Shown here: positions 12,187-21,110 of the stretch, piece by piece
How the letters are laid out: every line of letters begins with the position of its first letter
How positions within the stretch are numbered: position 1 is the stretch's first letter
NCBI GenBank assembly: GCA_020631735.1
Contig: CM036170.1
Coordinates: 67,533,737-67,597,736 of the forward strand
DNA: 64,000 nt
Direction of reading: 5' to 3'
Source: Saccharum officinarum
Taxonomy: Eukaryota > Streptophyta > Magnoliopsida > Poales > Poaceae
The notes under the pieces: model-generated
Seen by the model: the letters and a program-made list of their open reading frames with translations, nothing else
Database searches by the model: none
What the model was told of the DNA's origin: nothing
Made by a program: the position numbers and the translations under genes

Positions 12187-12200
12187 ATAATCAGGTGTTT

Positions 12201-13014
12201 CTGAAAGCAAAATAGTTTGCAAAAAAGAAGTATTCCAGAATAGTAGGGTTTCGCAGGTCACAACTAATGAACTAATTGGACCATGTATATGGACATATGG
12301 TACTACTGCTTTCGTGTGTGGTTATCAGTATGGCTAGTCAACAAGGATCTGATAGAAGTCCCAAGGAAGTGATTGAACTTGAAGGTATGGATATCTGACC
12401 TGAGAAAACTAGTGACTGTTAACCTTGAGCCTGAGTTGCTGCTTCTATATTTATAGATAAGACATTTGGAGCCTTGAGTTCTTGTCACAAAAGGAGAGAT
12501 GAATGCCTGCGCGCATTTGAAAACGAGAGGCTTTTCCCCCAACGCCAAGAAAGAAGTTGATCAGTGGAAGGTACAGTAGATTGAAGGAAAATCAGAGCTC
12601 AAACATGATGCAACTTACGCAAACCAGAGTTTTCCGGGGAGCTCAGATCTATTGCTTTTACTCATCCATCTAAAAATTGAGGTCTTCCTTTTCTCCTTTG
12701 CTACATATGTAGAGTATATGCACACCAGAGCAAGAAACAAAACAAAACTAAACATACAGGATGTTAGATTATTCGTCAAGAATTAAGTAAATACTGGAGC
12801 TCCGGGATCTGCTAGCTAGGTACCTGGCAAGCGTGGCGTAGCCCTCCTTTCCTCCTTTGCAACGTGTGGTCTGGGTTGATCGACTTGCCCAGAAATGAAA
12901 GGATGCGTCGGCTGTGGGCTGTGGCCGCTAGTGATTGATTAGTCAAGCCCACCCAGAGGGTGGATTGGAGCAAAATGACGTACGGCTTTCAGTTATTGAA
13001 GCCAGATTGGGTTG
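12201..13014 (-). promoter_or_regulatory. Likely promoter / 5'UTR region of the NLR
   Basis: This is the sequence that continued the NLR's upstream region before the LINE insertion. A splice-donor-like GCCAG/GTACCT on the minus strand near 12823 could close a short leader exon whose acceptor is at 10350. No coding exon was recognised; the 81-codon frame at 12303-12548 has no familiar motif. Confidence 0.35.
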
Positions 13015-13288
13015 GGCTCTGTTTAGATCCCAAATTTAAATCCTAAATTCTACTATGCAAAAAGAAGATTCCCATCACATCAAAATGCCGGCATATGCAT
13101 GGAGTACTAAATGTAGATGAAATTAAAAACTAATTGCACAGTTTTGTTGTACTTTGCGAGACGAACATTTTAAACCTAATTAGTCAAAATTTAGACAATT
13201 TTTACCAAATACAAACGAATTGCTACAGTGCGTATTTAATACGCACTGTGCAAATTTGGGTCCCCAAATTGAGGATCTAAACACGGCC
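13015..13288. mobile_element. MITE (GGC-TGTTTAGATCC termini)
   Basis: Terminal inverted repeats GGCTCTGTTTAGATCC and, reverse-complemented, GGCCGTGTTTAGATCC lie 274 bp apart. The interior carries the common grass MITE core with GCATGGAGTACTAAATG and TTTGCGAGACGAAC. Possible TTG on both sides. Confidence 0.75.
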
Positions 13289-13344
13289 TTGATCAATTTC
13301 TCCACGATGTCTTGTCACCTCAAATTATTGAAGCCACTATCTAT

Positions 13345-13477
13345 GGTTGTGTTCACTTTCTTCGAACTTCCAAAAATTTTACAGGATTTCCCGTCACATC
13401 GAATCTTTCTACGCATGCATGGAGTATTAAATATTGATAAAAAAAATAACTAATTACACAGTTTAGTGGTAAATCAC
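13345..13477. mobile_element. MITE, left part, split by the Copia insertion
   Basis: It begins with GGTTGTGTTCAC and the same MITE core (GCATGGAGTATTAAAT). It stops at ATCAC, where the retroelement begins. The matching right part is at 32708-32816 and ends in TCTAAACACACC. Confidence 0.8.
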
Positions 13478-15081
13478 TGAAAGGATCAAGATGCCCAAGA
13501 GGGGGGGTGAATTGGGCTTTTCTAAAAATAAATGCAAGGAATAAATCCTACAAGCTGGAATTCACCCCTAGAGTCTACTTGTGTTCCTAGAGAGTCTACC
13601 GATACAAAGTTTTGCACCCTAGTTTCCAATCCTAGTCTAGCATGGCAAGTCTAGGAATGTAAACAAGCAATGTAAGTAAATACGAGAAAGTAAATGCTTG
13701 AATGTAAAGGGGCAAGGAACACGGCGATGTTTTTCCGAGGTATCGGAGAGTCGCCACTCCCCACTAGTCCTCGTTGGAGCACCCGCGCAAGGGTGTCGCT
13801 CCCCCTTGATCCGCGCAAGGATCAAGTGCTCTCTACGGGTTGATTCTTCGACACTCCGTCGCGGTGAATCACCCACAACCGCTCACAAGATGAGTTGGGT
13901 CATCCACAAGCTCCGCCGGATGAACACCAAACTCCCAATCACCACCAAGCCGTCTAGGTGATGGCGATCACCAAGAGTAACAAGCTAGAACTCTCACTTG
14001 ACCTCTACGAGCCTAAATGAGAAAGTGGATGCACACTTGTTACTCTCTAATCGCTAGTGAGGAACTCACAAGCTTTGATTCTCAAATCTCTATCCTCACT
14101 AGTGCTCTTGCACTACCTTGCACTTCAAAGGTGTTTATCAGCTGATCAAATGAGCAAGAGACCTCTAAAAGAGGTGGTGGGGATGTATTTATACACCCCA
14201 CAGACGAAACGAACCGTTACCTGCTGACTCAGCAAAACTCGAGCTGACCGGACGCGCCGGTCGTACTGACCGGACGCGCCGGTCGCTCGTAACGGTCAAA
14301 AACCGAAAAACACCTAAATGACCGGACGCACCGGTCAGGGGTGACCGGACGCGTCCGATCGTGCGTGGAGCTTACTGTACTCGCACCGGACGCGCGACCG
14401 CGTCCGATCGGTGATGACCGGACGCGTCCGGTCGTCTCAGGACCTTACTGGACTATGACCGGACGCGCCGATCACACCCAGGTCGCGTCCGATCGGGTGT
14501 TTCCCTTAAGTGACACGTGTTGACTTCTGACCACCGCGTCCGGTCCTCGCGAGGACCGCGTCCGGTGCTCAGAGCTGAAACCCCAGCCGCGGAACTGAAC
14601 TGACCGGACGCGTCCGGTCATGCCGAGGACCGCGTCCGGTCACGGGAAATGACCCGAAACTCTCCGAAAAGCGTCACAACTTCAACAAAGTTGCTCCCAA
14701 CTGAACTTTGAGCTATTCTAGAGCTGCCTAGCGCCAAGTTTAACAAGTGTGCATCACACCTAAACATAGGACTCGCCTAGGTCAAGCTACCCGCTCATGC
14801 CCCCTTTATAGTACGGCCAAAAGAGAAAAACGAAGATCCTAACGACTATTCCAAATGTCTCTCAACACCTCGACATCCGGAACTAACCGTCCTTAATCTT
14901 GACGTCACTCTTTTGAAAACCGAAATGATTTCCATCAAGGGGCATGAATACCATGGTGCCCAAAGCAGTTAAAACCTCCATGACCTAACTTACCAAAGTT
15001 TCTGCAAAACACACGTTAGTCATGGTAATAAAGCGTTGTCATCAATTGCCGAAACCAAACCTCGGGGCCTAGATGCTTTCA
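13478..15081 (-). repeat. 3' LTR of the Copia element
   Basis: 1604 bp, TGAAAGGATC to GATGCTTTCA. By line-by-line reading it differs from the 5' LTR at only 4 substitutions and 3 single-base homopolymer indels. Positions 14230-14650 are packed with ACCGGACGC and its reverse complement. Confidence 0.95.
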
Positions 15082-15097
15082 ATCTCCCCCTTTTTGG
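15082..15097 (-). other. Polypurine tract
   Basis: The minus strand reads CCAAAAAGGGGGAGAT directly before the 3' LTR. It is the expected plus-strand DNA primer, and it fixes the element orientation. Confidence 0.88.
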
Positions 15098-15536
15098 TGA
15101 TTGATGACAACACTCAGATATGAAAGATTTGAGTTGAGGTTTTTGAACATGCATGGTTCACATAAGCAACAAGCAATAAGTAGAGAAGTGAAAGGAAATG
15201 CTTATGTGTCCCAAGCCAAAAGAGTGTACTCATAAGATAAGACAAAAGGCGTTAGTACACAAACGGATATAGCTCATAATTTATCGGAGTAAGGCACGGA
15301 AGCACAACCTTAGAGCTATAATTAACAATGGTGACAAGAGATAACACTAACAGGATAAAACATTAAGACTCAAGGTTTATCTCACAGCGACATGTCACAC
15401 GAATGCAATGACTGAAAAGTAAACATGATGCATGAATGTAGCACACAGGAAAAAACGAAAAAACAACTCTCAAATCTCCCCCTGAAACTACTCTCTCTCC
15501 CCTTTGGCATCAAGCGCCAAAAAAGAAAAAACTAAT

Positions 15537-18002
15537 CTAAGGATCTGAAAGGGGGACAGACGGAGTCGTGTCGGGTGCCGAGGTGCGCGGAGTAATTATG
15601 AAGTGTAGAGAATCGCCCTCGGAATCTGAGCTATCTGGCTGACCCTCTGATGAAGCATGTGGCTGTGTAACTGTCTGGGTCTGAACGGCAGGAACAGGTA
15701 CTGTCGTAGTAGTAATGATAGGATCCGTCTGAGTGACCTGAGCCTGTAGCGAGCCAGTAGCAGGAGGATCTGTGGAGGCAACTGACGAAGGTAGAGTCTC
15801 TGTAGTACCAGTTCCTGTTACTGGAGGAATAGCTGCCTCTGAAGCTGACAACCCTGAAGAAGTAGCAACTGTAGTATGCGAGGGCGTCGGCTGACCAGTC
15901 AACTCGCTGTAGGTAGCACTGAAATCACCGAAAGATGTGCCTGTCAGGAGGTGAGGGCGAGGCTGGTCTGATGGTGTAAACCCCGTGTGAATAGGAGTGA
16001 AGCTCGGGGACTGGAAAGACTGGGGAACCTGCCGCTGTGGAGATGTGAACTGGTGACCCGGCTGTCCCTGACTCGATGGATCAGAAGCTGGTAAAGTAGA
16101 AGTCAGGACGGAAGTAGGCGGAGGAACCCCAACCGTGACTAGGTGGCGCAGGAGGTCCAAGTATTGCTGCTGACTAGCTGCAGTCTGTCGCTGAATCTCA
16201 TATTGCTGTCGCTGCATTTCGACTTGCTGCCTCTGGATTTCAAGCTGCTGACGCTGAAACTCGTCCTGACGAGCCTGAATCTGTGCAAATGCTGCAGCTG
16301 TGTCCTGAGCCTGTCGCTGTATTTGCTGTTGCTGTTGCTCCTGTGCCTGGGTCAACCTCTCAAGAATTGCCACCATGGCTGGGTCTGTGCGGGAGGCTGA
16401 ACCAGAGCCACCGGCCTCGTGGTCGTGGGACCGAGGAGACCGGTACCTGGGGATGGGCTGGTAGTCCTCATCAGTGCTGTCAGATGTCCCATCCTCAGGA
16501 AGGTCAGCAGGCTGAGCGTCAAGATCTGCAAGCTCTGCCTCTGCAAGCTCATCAACTGTGGCGTCCTGCTCAGCTGCTGTCTCAGGAACCTCAGGTCGCA
16601 CACGCTGTCCTGGCACTGGGGCCTGATCTCTGGTAACTGACGTCCAAAGCTGACGGATATCATACTCAGGAAAAGCAGTGGTAGTATCTGATATCTCAGC
16701 TCGGATCTCTGCTGGCAGCTGAATAGATGATCTGATAAGGAAGCAGATCCAGTGTGCATAGGGCAGCTGACGATTACCCTTGAAGCCCTCAGCTATGGTG
16801 TCCTCCATCTCACTAAGTATGAGATCCCATATATCAAACCGTGTCTGTGAGAGGAGGTGGTGAACAACCCATAACTGCATCCGAGTCAGTCCCTCTCTGT
16901 AGCCAAGTCTGGGAAGAAGTGTGCGTCTGACTATAGCATCCAAAACTCTGGCCAGTGGAGTCAAACTGGCGGGCGTGCGTCGAGACCCTTCGCCAAAAGG
17001 CTCACGGAAGCAGGGTCGAACCAAGTCGGTAGGTGGCACTGTCCCGCCGTGAGGGCGTCTCGGAGGAGGAGTCTGACCATAACACAGCTGATGTATCTTT
17101 GTGTCAAAAGCTGGGAGTCTGAGAATCTCCCGCACTCTGCTGCTGTATAGGCGGTGATCGCGGCCTCGGAATGCAAAGTGAATGAAATCATGGGCAGGAT
17201 CAATCCATAGTGAAGCATAAAACTCTCTGACCCATGTGCCGCAGTATGCACCTGTCCGTCCAAGAAGATCTGACAAGCCTGGCAGAAAGGACAGGTGCGG
17301 ACGTAGCTGCTCTCCCACAACCTCGACTAGTGACTCAAGTCGACAGACCCTCTGTGGTCGGAAAGCAATACCACTGTCAACTAGAGCTCTGTAGAAATCC
17401 TCCTGAAGAGGGGTATAGAATCCTTCTGAAGCTCTGGGATCCCTCACAGGTGGAAACCACCGACTGACCTCCACGAACCTCAACCCTTGCACCTGACGTG
17501 CTGTAGCACCCCTCAAGTCAAAGTGCTCGACCGGGGGTGAACCTCTAGCTCTGGGAGGAGGACGTGCTCCACGTCGCTGACCCTCTGGCCTAGGAGATAC
17601 CTGAGTACGGGCGCGTGTGGAGCGGCGACGTACTGGAGACTGAGCTGGCTGCTCCTCTGTATCTGCTGTAGCCTCTGGAGCCTCTGTGGTCTCTGTGGGT
17701 GGATCAACTGACATATCCTCTGCAGCTCTAGTATCCTCAGTGCCCTCAGTGGCCTCTGTGCCGAGCTGTCGACCTTCAAGATGAAAGCGACGCTCGCCTA
17801 TGCGTATGCCACTGCTCCTGCCACCTCTCTCTGCCTGCTCTGCTGCATCTGCTACGGCCTGAGCAATCTCTGCCTCTGTGAGTGTCTTCTTCTTCTTTCT
17901 GGCCAAGACCTTGACACGCTTCCCACGTGCAATCTCAGACCGACGAGGAGGACTGTCGTTCCCGTCACCAGGAGCACCACCGGCGTTCTTGCAACGCACC
18001 AT
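15537..18002 (-). CDS. Downstream (env-position) ORF of the SIRE/Maximus-type element
   Basis: The open frame reaches 18047; the Met at 18002 (MVRCKNAGG) is the more natural start. About 820 residues with no stop. Features in order: a basic, nuclear-localisation-like stretch KRVKVLARKKKK; a Glu/Thr/Pro-rich linker; a globular region (about 195-470) resembling the 'putative plant transposon protein' domain found in downstream ORFs of plant retroelements; an acidic segment ending in SDSTDEDYQP; a Gln-rich coiled coil (about 560-650) with QRQQLEI / QRQQVEM / QRQQYEI heptads; and a Ser/Thr/Pro-rich tail. I see no clear signal peptide or membrane span, so 'env' describes only its position after pol. 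Function is unknown. The basic stretch suggests a nuclear rather than an envelope role. Confidence 0.75.
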   Translation of the reverse strand: MVRCKNAGGAPGDGNDSPPRRSEIARGKRVKVLARKKKKTLTEAEIAQAVADAAEQAERGGRSSGIRIGERRFHLEGRQLGTEATEGTEDTRAAEDMSVDPPTETTEAPEATADTEEQPAQSPVRRRSTRARTQVSPRPEGQRRGARPPPRARGSPPVEHFDLRGATARQVQGLRFVEVSRWFPPVRDPRASEGFYTPLQEDFYRALVDSGIAFRPQRVCRLESLVEVVGEQLRPHLSFLPGLSDLLGRTGAYCGTWVREFYASLWIDPAHDFIHFAFRGRDHRLYSSRVREILRLPAFDTKIHQLCYGQTPPPRRPHGGTVPPTDLVRPCFREPFGEGSRRTPASLTPLARVLDAIVRRTLLPRLGYREGLTRMQLWVVHHLLSQTRFDIWDLILSEMEDTIAEGFKGNRQLPYAHWICFLIRSSIQLPAEIRAEISDTTTAFPEYDIRQLWTSVTRDQAPVPGQRVRPEVPETAAEQDATVDELAEAELADLDAQPADLPEDGTSDSTDEDYQPIPRYRSPRSHDHEAGGSGSASRTDPAMVAILERLTQAQEQQQQQIQRQAQDTAAAFAQIQARQDEFQRQQLEIQRQQVEMQRQQYEIQRQTAASQQQYLDLLRHLVTVGVPPPTSVLTSTLPASDPSSQGQPGHQFTSPQRQVPQSFQSPSFTPIHTGFTPSDQPRPHLLTGTSFGDFSATYSELTGQPTPSHTTVATSSGLSASEAAIPPVTGTGTTETLPSSVASTDPPATGSLQAQVTQTDPIITTTTVPVPAVQTQTVTQPHASSEGQPDSSDSEGDSLHFIITPRTSAPDTTPSVPLSDP

Positions 18003-18377
18003 ACTGACACAGTGACTGAGAACCTCTGTAAGATGATGAACTGTCACTCAAGAGGCTTGGCCTCAATCCGTATCCGCAGGCTTGGCCTCGGATTTAGCAA
18101 ACAGATCTCACCCGACACACGGACAGACTCGCTGCAACGACGGAATAGAGAGATCTACTATAAGCACATATACGACTAAAAGGTACGAAACCCTAGAGAA
18201 AGCAAGCATATGTGATACGATGAGAATCGAGACGTGAAGCTACCTCGGATCGACGAGACGACGGTGACAAGATGAGGTGACCTAGATCGCGAGATTCCCC
18301 GAATCCACCGGACGAGCTCTTCGCGAAGAAGACGACTCGCGACGAAACTCGTTGACGAACGAACGACCGACGAACCC

Positions 18378-18400
18378 TAGGGTTAGGGTTAGGGTTAGGG
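18378..18400. repeat. Short (TTAGGG)n / telo-box-like run
   Basis: The plus strand carries an inverted CCCTAGGG followed by about three GTTAGG repeats. The unit is TTAGGG, not the plant telomere TTTAGGG. This fits a 5'-leader telo-box better than an interstitial telomere. Confidence 0.6.
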
Positions 18401-18778
18401 CAGATCGATGAAAAACGATCGGAGGCAAGCACGAGTCGTACCAATGTCGGAGATGAAGCTGGCTTGCAGGAGCGCGGCTCACCGGCGGTGGTGGCGCGGT
18501 CGGGCGACGGCGGCGCGGCGGTGGCGCGATGGTGGCGGCGCGGCTGCGGGCGGCGCGGGTGCGGCAGCGAGCAGTGCGCGAGCGACGAGCGCGTGCGGGC
18601 GAGGAAGGGGCGGCGCGTGCTCGACAGGAGGTCGCCGGCGGCAGGGAAGACGGTGAGGAGCCGGCGGAAACGGCGAGACGGCGAATAGGGCAAGGCGGCG
18701 GCGGAAGCGCGTGCGGGTGAGATAAGATCGGTCGGGGACGAATCGGTTTTATAAAGAGTTAGATCCGCGCGACACGTG

Positions 18779-19115
18779 ATGACCGGACGCGGTGGTCGAT
18801 ATGACCGGACGCGGTGGTGCAGCGTCCGGTCATACTCCAGTAAGCTCCTGGAGTGACCTGACGCGTCCGGTGCGGACTGACCGGACGCGGTCTGAGTCCG
18901 GTCGTTGGAAGTTCGGGAATACATCGCGAATGACCGGACGCAGTGGTGGTAACCGGGACCGGACGCGGTGGTCAACAGAGGCGCGTCCGGTGCAGCGTCC
19001 GATCACTAGATCTGGAGTTGGTCTTCTGGATGACCGGACGCGCTGCTGGACGCCGGGACCGGACGCGGTGGTGAAGCATCACTGCGTCCGGTGCAGCGTC
19101 CGGTGCAGCGTCCGG
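18779..19115. repeat. ACCGGACGC motif cluster (internal)
   Basis: About 15 copies of ACCGGACGCG or reverse-complement GCGTCCGGT in about 340 bp, often in opposing pairs. The same motif is dense in each LTR (14230-14650, 31860-32270). Confidence 0.85.
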
Positions 19116-19613
19116 TGACTGTTCTTCGCCCTTCTTTGTTCCGAACAACGACGCGACTTCTCCCAATCAGGTTCCAATTCAAAGAGACACAAATAAACAC
19201 CAATTGGAACACGAAATGAGAGACCTCACTCAAACCCTCAAAAATTTTAAAATAGATTGCCTTAGGCTAGTATTATTTTTAAGAAAATAGGCAATAAACA
19301 CCCAAGGAGCAACGTATGGCCACGCAATAGAGTTTTTGAACCTTTAGGAGCGTCAAAATGCTCTCTCTATCCATGGACGAACACAGAGGTTGCTCAAAGC
19401 TTAACCGAAAAGAAACGACAAGAACAACAACCATGCATATGCAATGCAATACAAGAAGGTAAAGCTAGAATGCTTGTCAAGTTTGATCCACGGTTAGGCT
19501 TTTTCACTCCTCCAAGGAAGGGTTATCGTAACCGTGTTAGCCAAGCCCTAAAAACAATGCGATAAAAATAAACATGGCATATTATACAATGCAATGCAAG
19601 GGACAACACACGC

Positions 19614-21110
19614 TCATTTTTTAAAGTTACTAGAATCAAGCACATTGAGCTCACTTCTTAACCTACAAAAGGTTGCCTCATCCAAAGGTTTAGTGAAGAT
19701 ATCCGCTAATTGATTTTCACTTCTTACACCTTCTAGTGATATGTCATTTTTAGCAACGTGATCTCTTAGAAAGTGATGGCGGATATCAATGTGCTTGGTG
19801 CGAGAGTGTTGTACCGGATTGTTAGCAATTTTAACGGCACTTTCGTTGTCACATAAAAGTGGCACCTTTTCAAGAACAATTCCATAGTCTAGGAGGGTTT
19901 GTTTCATATATAGGATTTGTGCACAACAAGCCCCCGCGGCAATGTATTCCGCCTCGGCGGTGGACAAAGCCACACTATTTTGCTTTTTAGATGACCAAGA
20001 TACTAAAGATCTTCCAAGCAAATGGCACCCTCCGGATGTGCTTTTTCTATCAATCTTGCAACCGGCATAGTCCGAATCGGAATAGCCAACTAGTTGGAAT
20101 CTAGCTCCTTTGGGATACCAAAGACCAATGCTTGGGGTGAGCTTAAGATATCTTAGGATTCTTTTTACGGCACTTAGGTGAGGTTCTTTAGGGCATGCTT
20201 GAAAGCGAGCACACATGCACACACTAAACATGATATCGGGCCTAGATGCGGTAAGGTATAACAAGCTACCAATCATAGAACGGTAGAGAGTTTGATCAAC
20301 CGGTTTACCTCCCTCATCTAGGTCGAGATGTCCATTTGATGGCATTGGGGTCTTGATTGGTTTGCATTCTTCCATCTTGAATCTTTTGAGAAGATCCTTG
20401 GTATACTTTTCTTGAGAGATGAAAATCCCTTCTCTCATTTGCTTTACTTGAAAGCCAAGGAAGAATGTGAGCTCACCAATCATTGACATCTCGAATTCCT
20501 TTGACATCAATTCACCAAATTCCTTGCAATAATCTTCATTTGTTGATCCGAAGATGATATCATCAACATATACTTGACAAATGAAGATCTCCCCATTAAA
20601 CTTCTTGGTGAATAGTGTGGTGTCGACCTTCCCAATGGTGAAGCCCTTCTCAATGAGGAAGTCCCGAAGGCGTTCATACCACGCTCTAGGGGCTTGCTTG
20701 AGCCCATATAACGCCTTGGACAACCTATAAACATGATTAGGATATCTAGGGTCTTCAAACCCGGGAGGTTGATTAACATAGACTAGTTCATTTATAAAGC
20801 CATTTAAAAATGCACTTTTCACATCCATTTGATATAGTTTCATATCATGATGTGATGCATAAGCAAGGAGGATACGAATGGCTTCAAGTCTTGCAACGGG
20901 TGCAAAGGTTTCTCCAAAATCAAGACCTTCAACTTGAGAGAACCCCTTTGCAACTAGTCTTGCCTTGTTCCTCACCACTATGCCTTGGTCATCTTGCTTG
21001 TTTCGGAACACCCACTTGGTTCCAATGACTCTTGCACCTTTGGGATGCTCTTCAAGTGTCCATACTTGATTGCGGGTGAAGTTGTTCAATTCTTCATGCA
21101 TTGCAATCAC
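19614..21110 (-). CDS. Copia reverse transcriptase-RNase H, C-terminal pol, copy A (intact)
   Basis: 498 codons, continuing the pol frame that upstream errors interrupt. Motifs: [11 protein letters not shown] (RT entry), [25 protein letters not shown], catalytic YVDD (181-184), RNase [10 protein letters not shown] (342-350) and AEAEYIA, and an ADIFTKPL ending typical of Copia pol. The stop is the real end of pol; the spacer follows. The start shown is an internal Met, not the natural start. Confidence 0.93.
   Translation of the reverse strand: MIAMHEELNNFTRNQVWTLEEHPKGARVIGTKWVFRNKQDDQGIVVRNKARLVAKGFSQVEGLDFGETFAPVARLEAIRILLAYASHHDMKLYQMDVKSAFLNGFINELVYVNQPPGFEDPRYPNHVYRLSKALYGLKQAPRAWYERLRDFLIEKGFTIGKVDTTLFTKKFNGEIFICQVYVDDIIFGSTNEDYCKEFGELMSKEFEMSMIGELTFFLGFQVKQMREGIFISQEKYTKDLLKRFKMEECKPIKTPMPSNGHLDLDEGGKPVDQTLYRSMIGSLLYLTASRPDIMFSVCMCARFQACPKEPHLSAVKRILRYLKLTPSIGLWYPKGARFQLVGYSDSDYAGCKIDRKSTSGGCHLLGRSLVSWSSKKQNSVALSTAEAEYIAAGACCAQILYMKQTLLDYGIVLEKVPLLCDNESAVKIANNPVQHSRTKHIDIRHHFLRDHVAKNDISLEGVRSENQLADIFTKPLDEATFCRLRSELNVLDSSNFKK

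Larger units (their letters stand above)
18003..19613 (-). promoter_or_regulatory. Spacer between pol and downstream ORF with promoter-like leader
   Basis: Reading on the minus strand from pol: an AT-rich stretch, the ACCGGACGC cluster (19115-18779), a TATA box TTTATAAAA (about 18761-18752), a GC-rich leader, a (CCCTAA)n telo-box-like run (18378-18400), then the ORF start at 18002. The order TATA, GC-rich leader, telo-box, ATG resembles a plant gene promoter. Splice-donor-like GGTACGAC near 18440 hints at a leader intron. Promoter activity is inferred. The 260-codon frame at 18193-18975 is low-complexity and not counted as a gene. Confidence 0.5.

Noticed and set aside
10369..12261. 583-residue LINE ORF starting at 12261
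   Set aside because: The first 26 codons cross the target duplication into host DNA. The element's own sequence begins at 12186.
15596..17779. Additional frames inside the downstream Copia ORF
   Set aside because: Shadows of the 836-codon frame; Gln/Leu-rich because of the CAG/CTG bias.
18378..18400. Interstitial telomere
   Set aside because: Only about three units, of TTAGGG rather than the plant TTTAGGG, in a leader position. It is read as a telo-box-like element.
18193..18975. 260-codon minus frame in the Copia spacer
   Set aside because: Ser/Arg/Pro-rich, and it covers the TATA box, telo-box and motif cluster, so it looks like GC-rich leader translated by chance.
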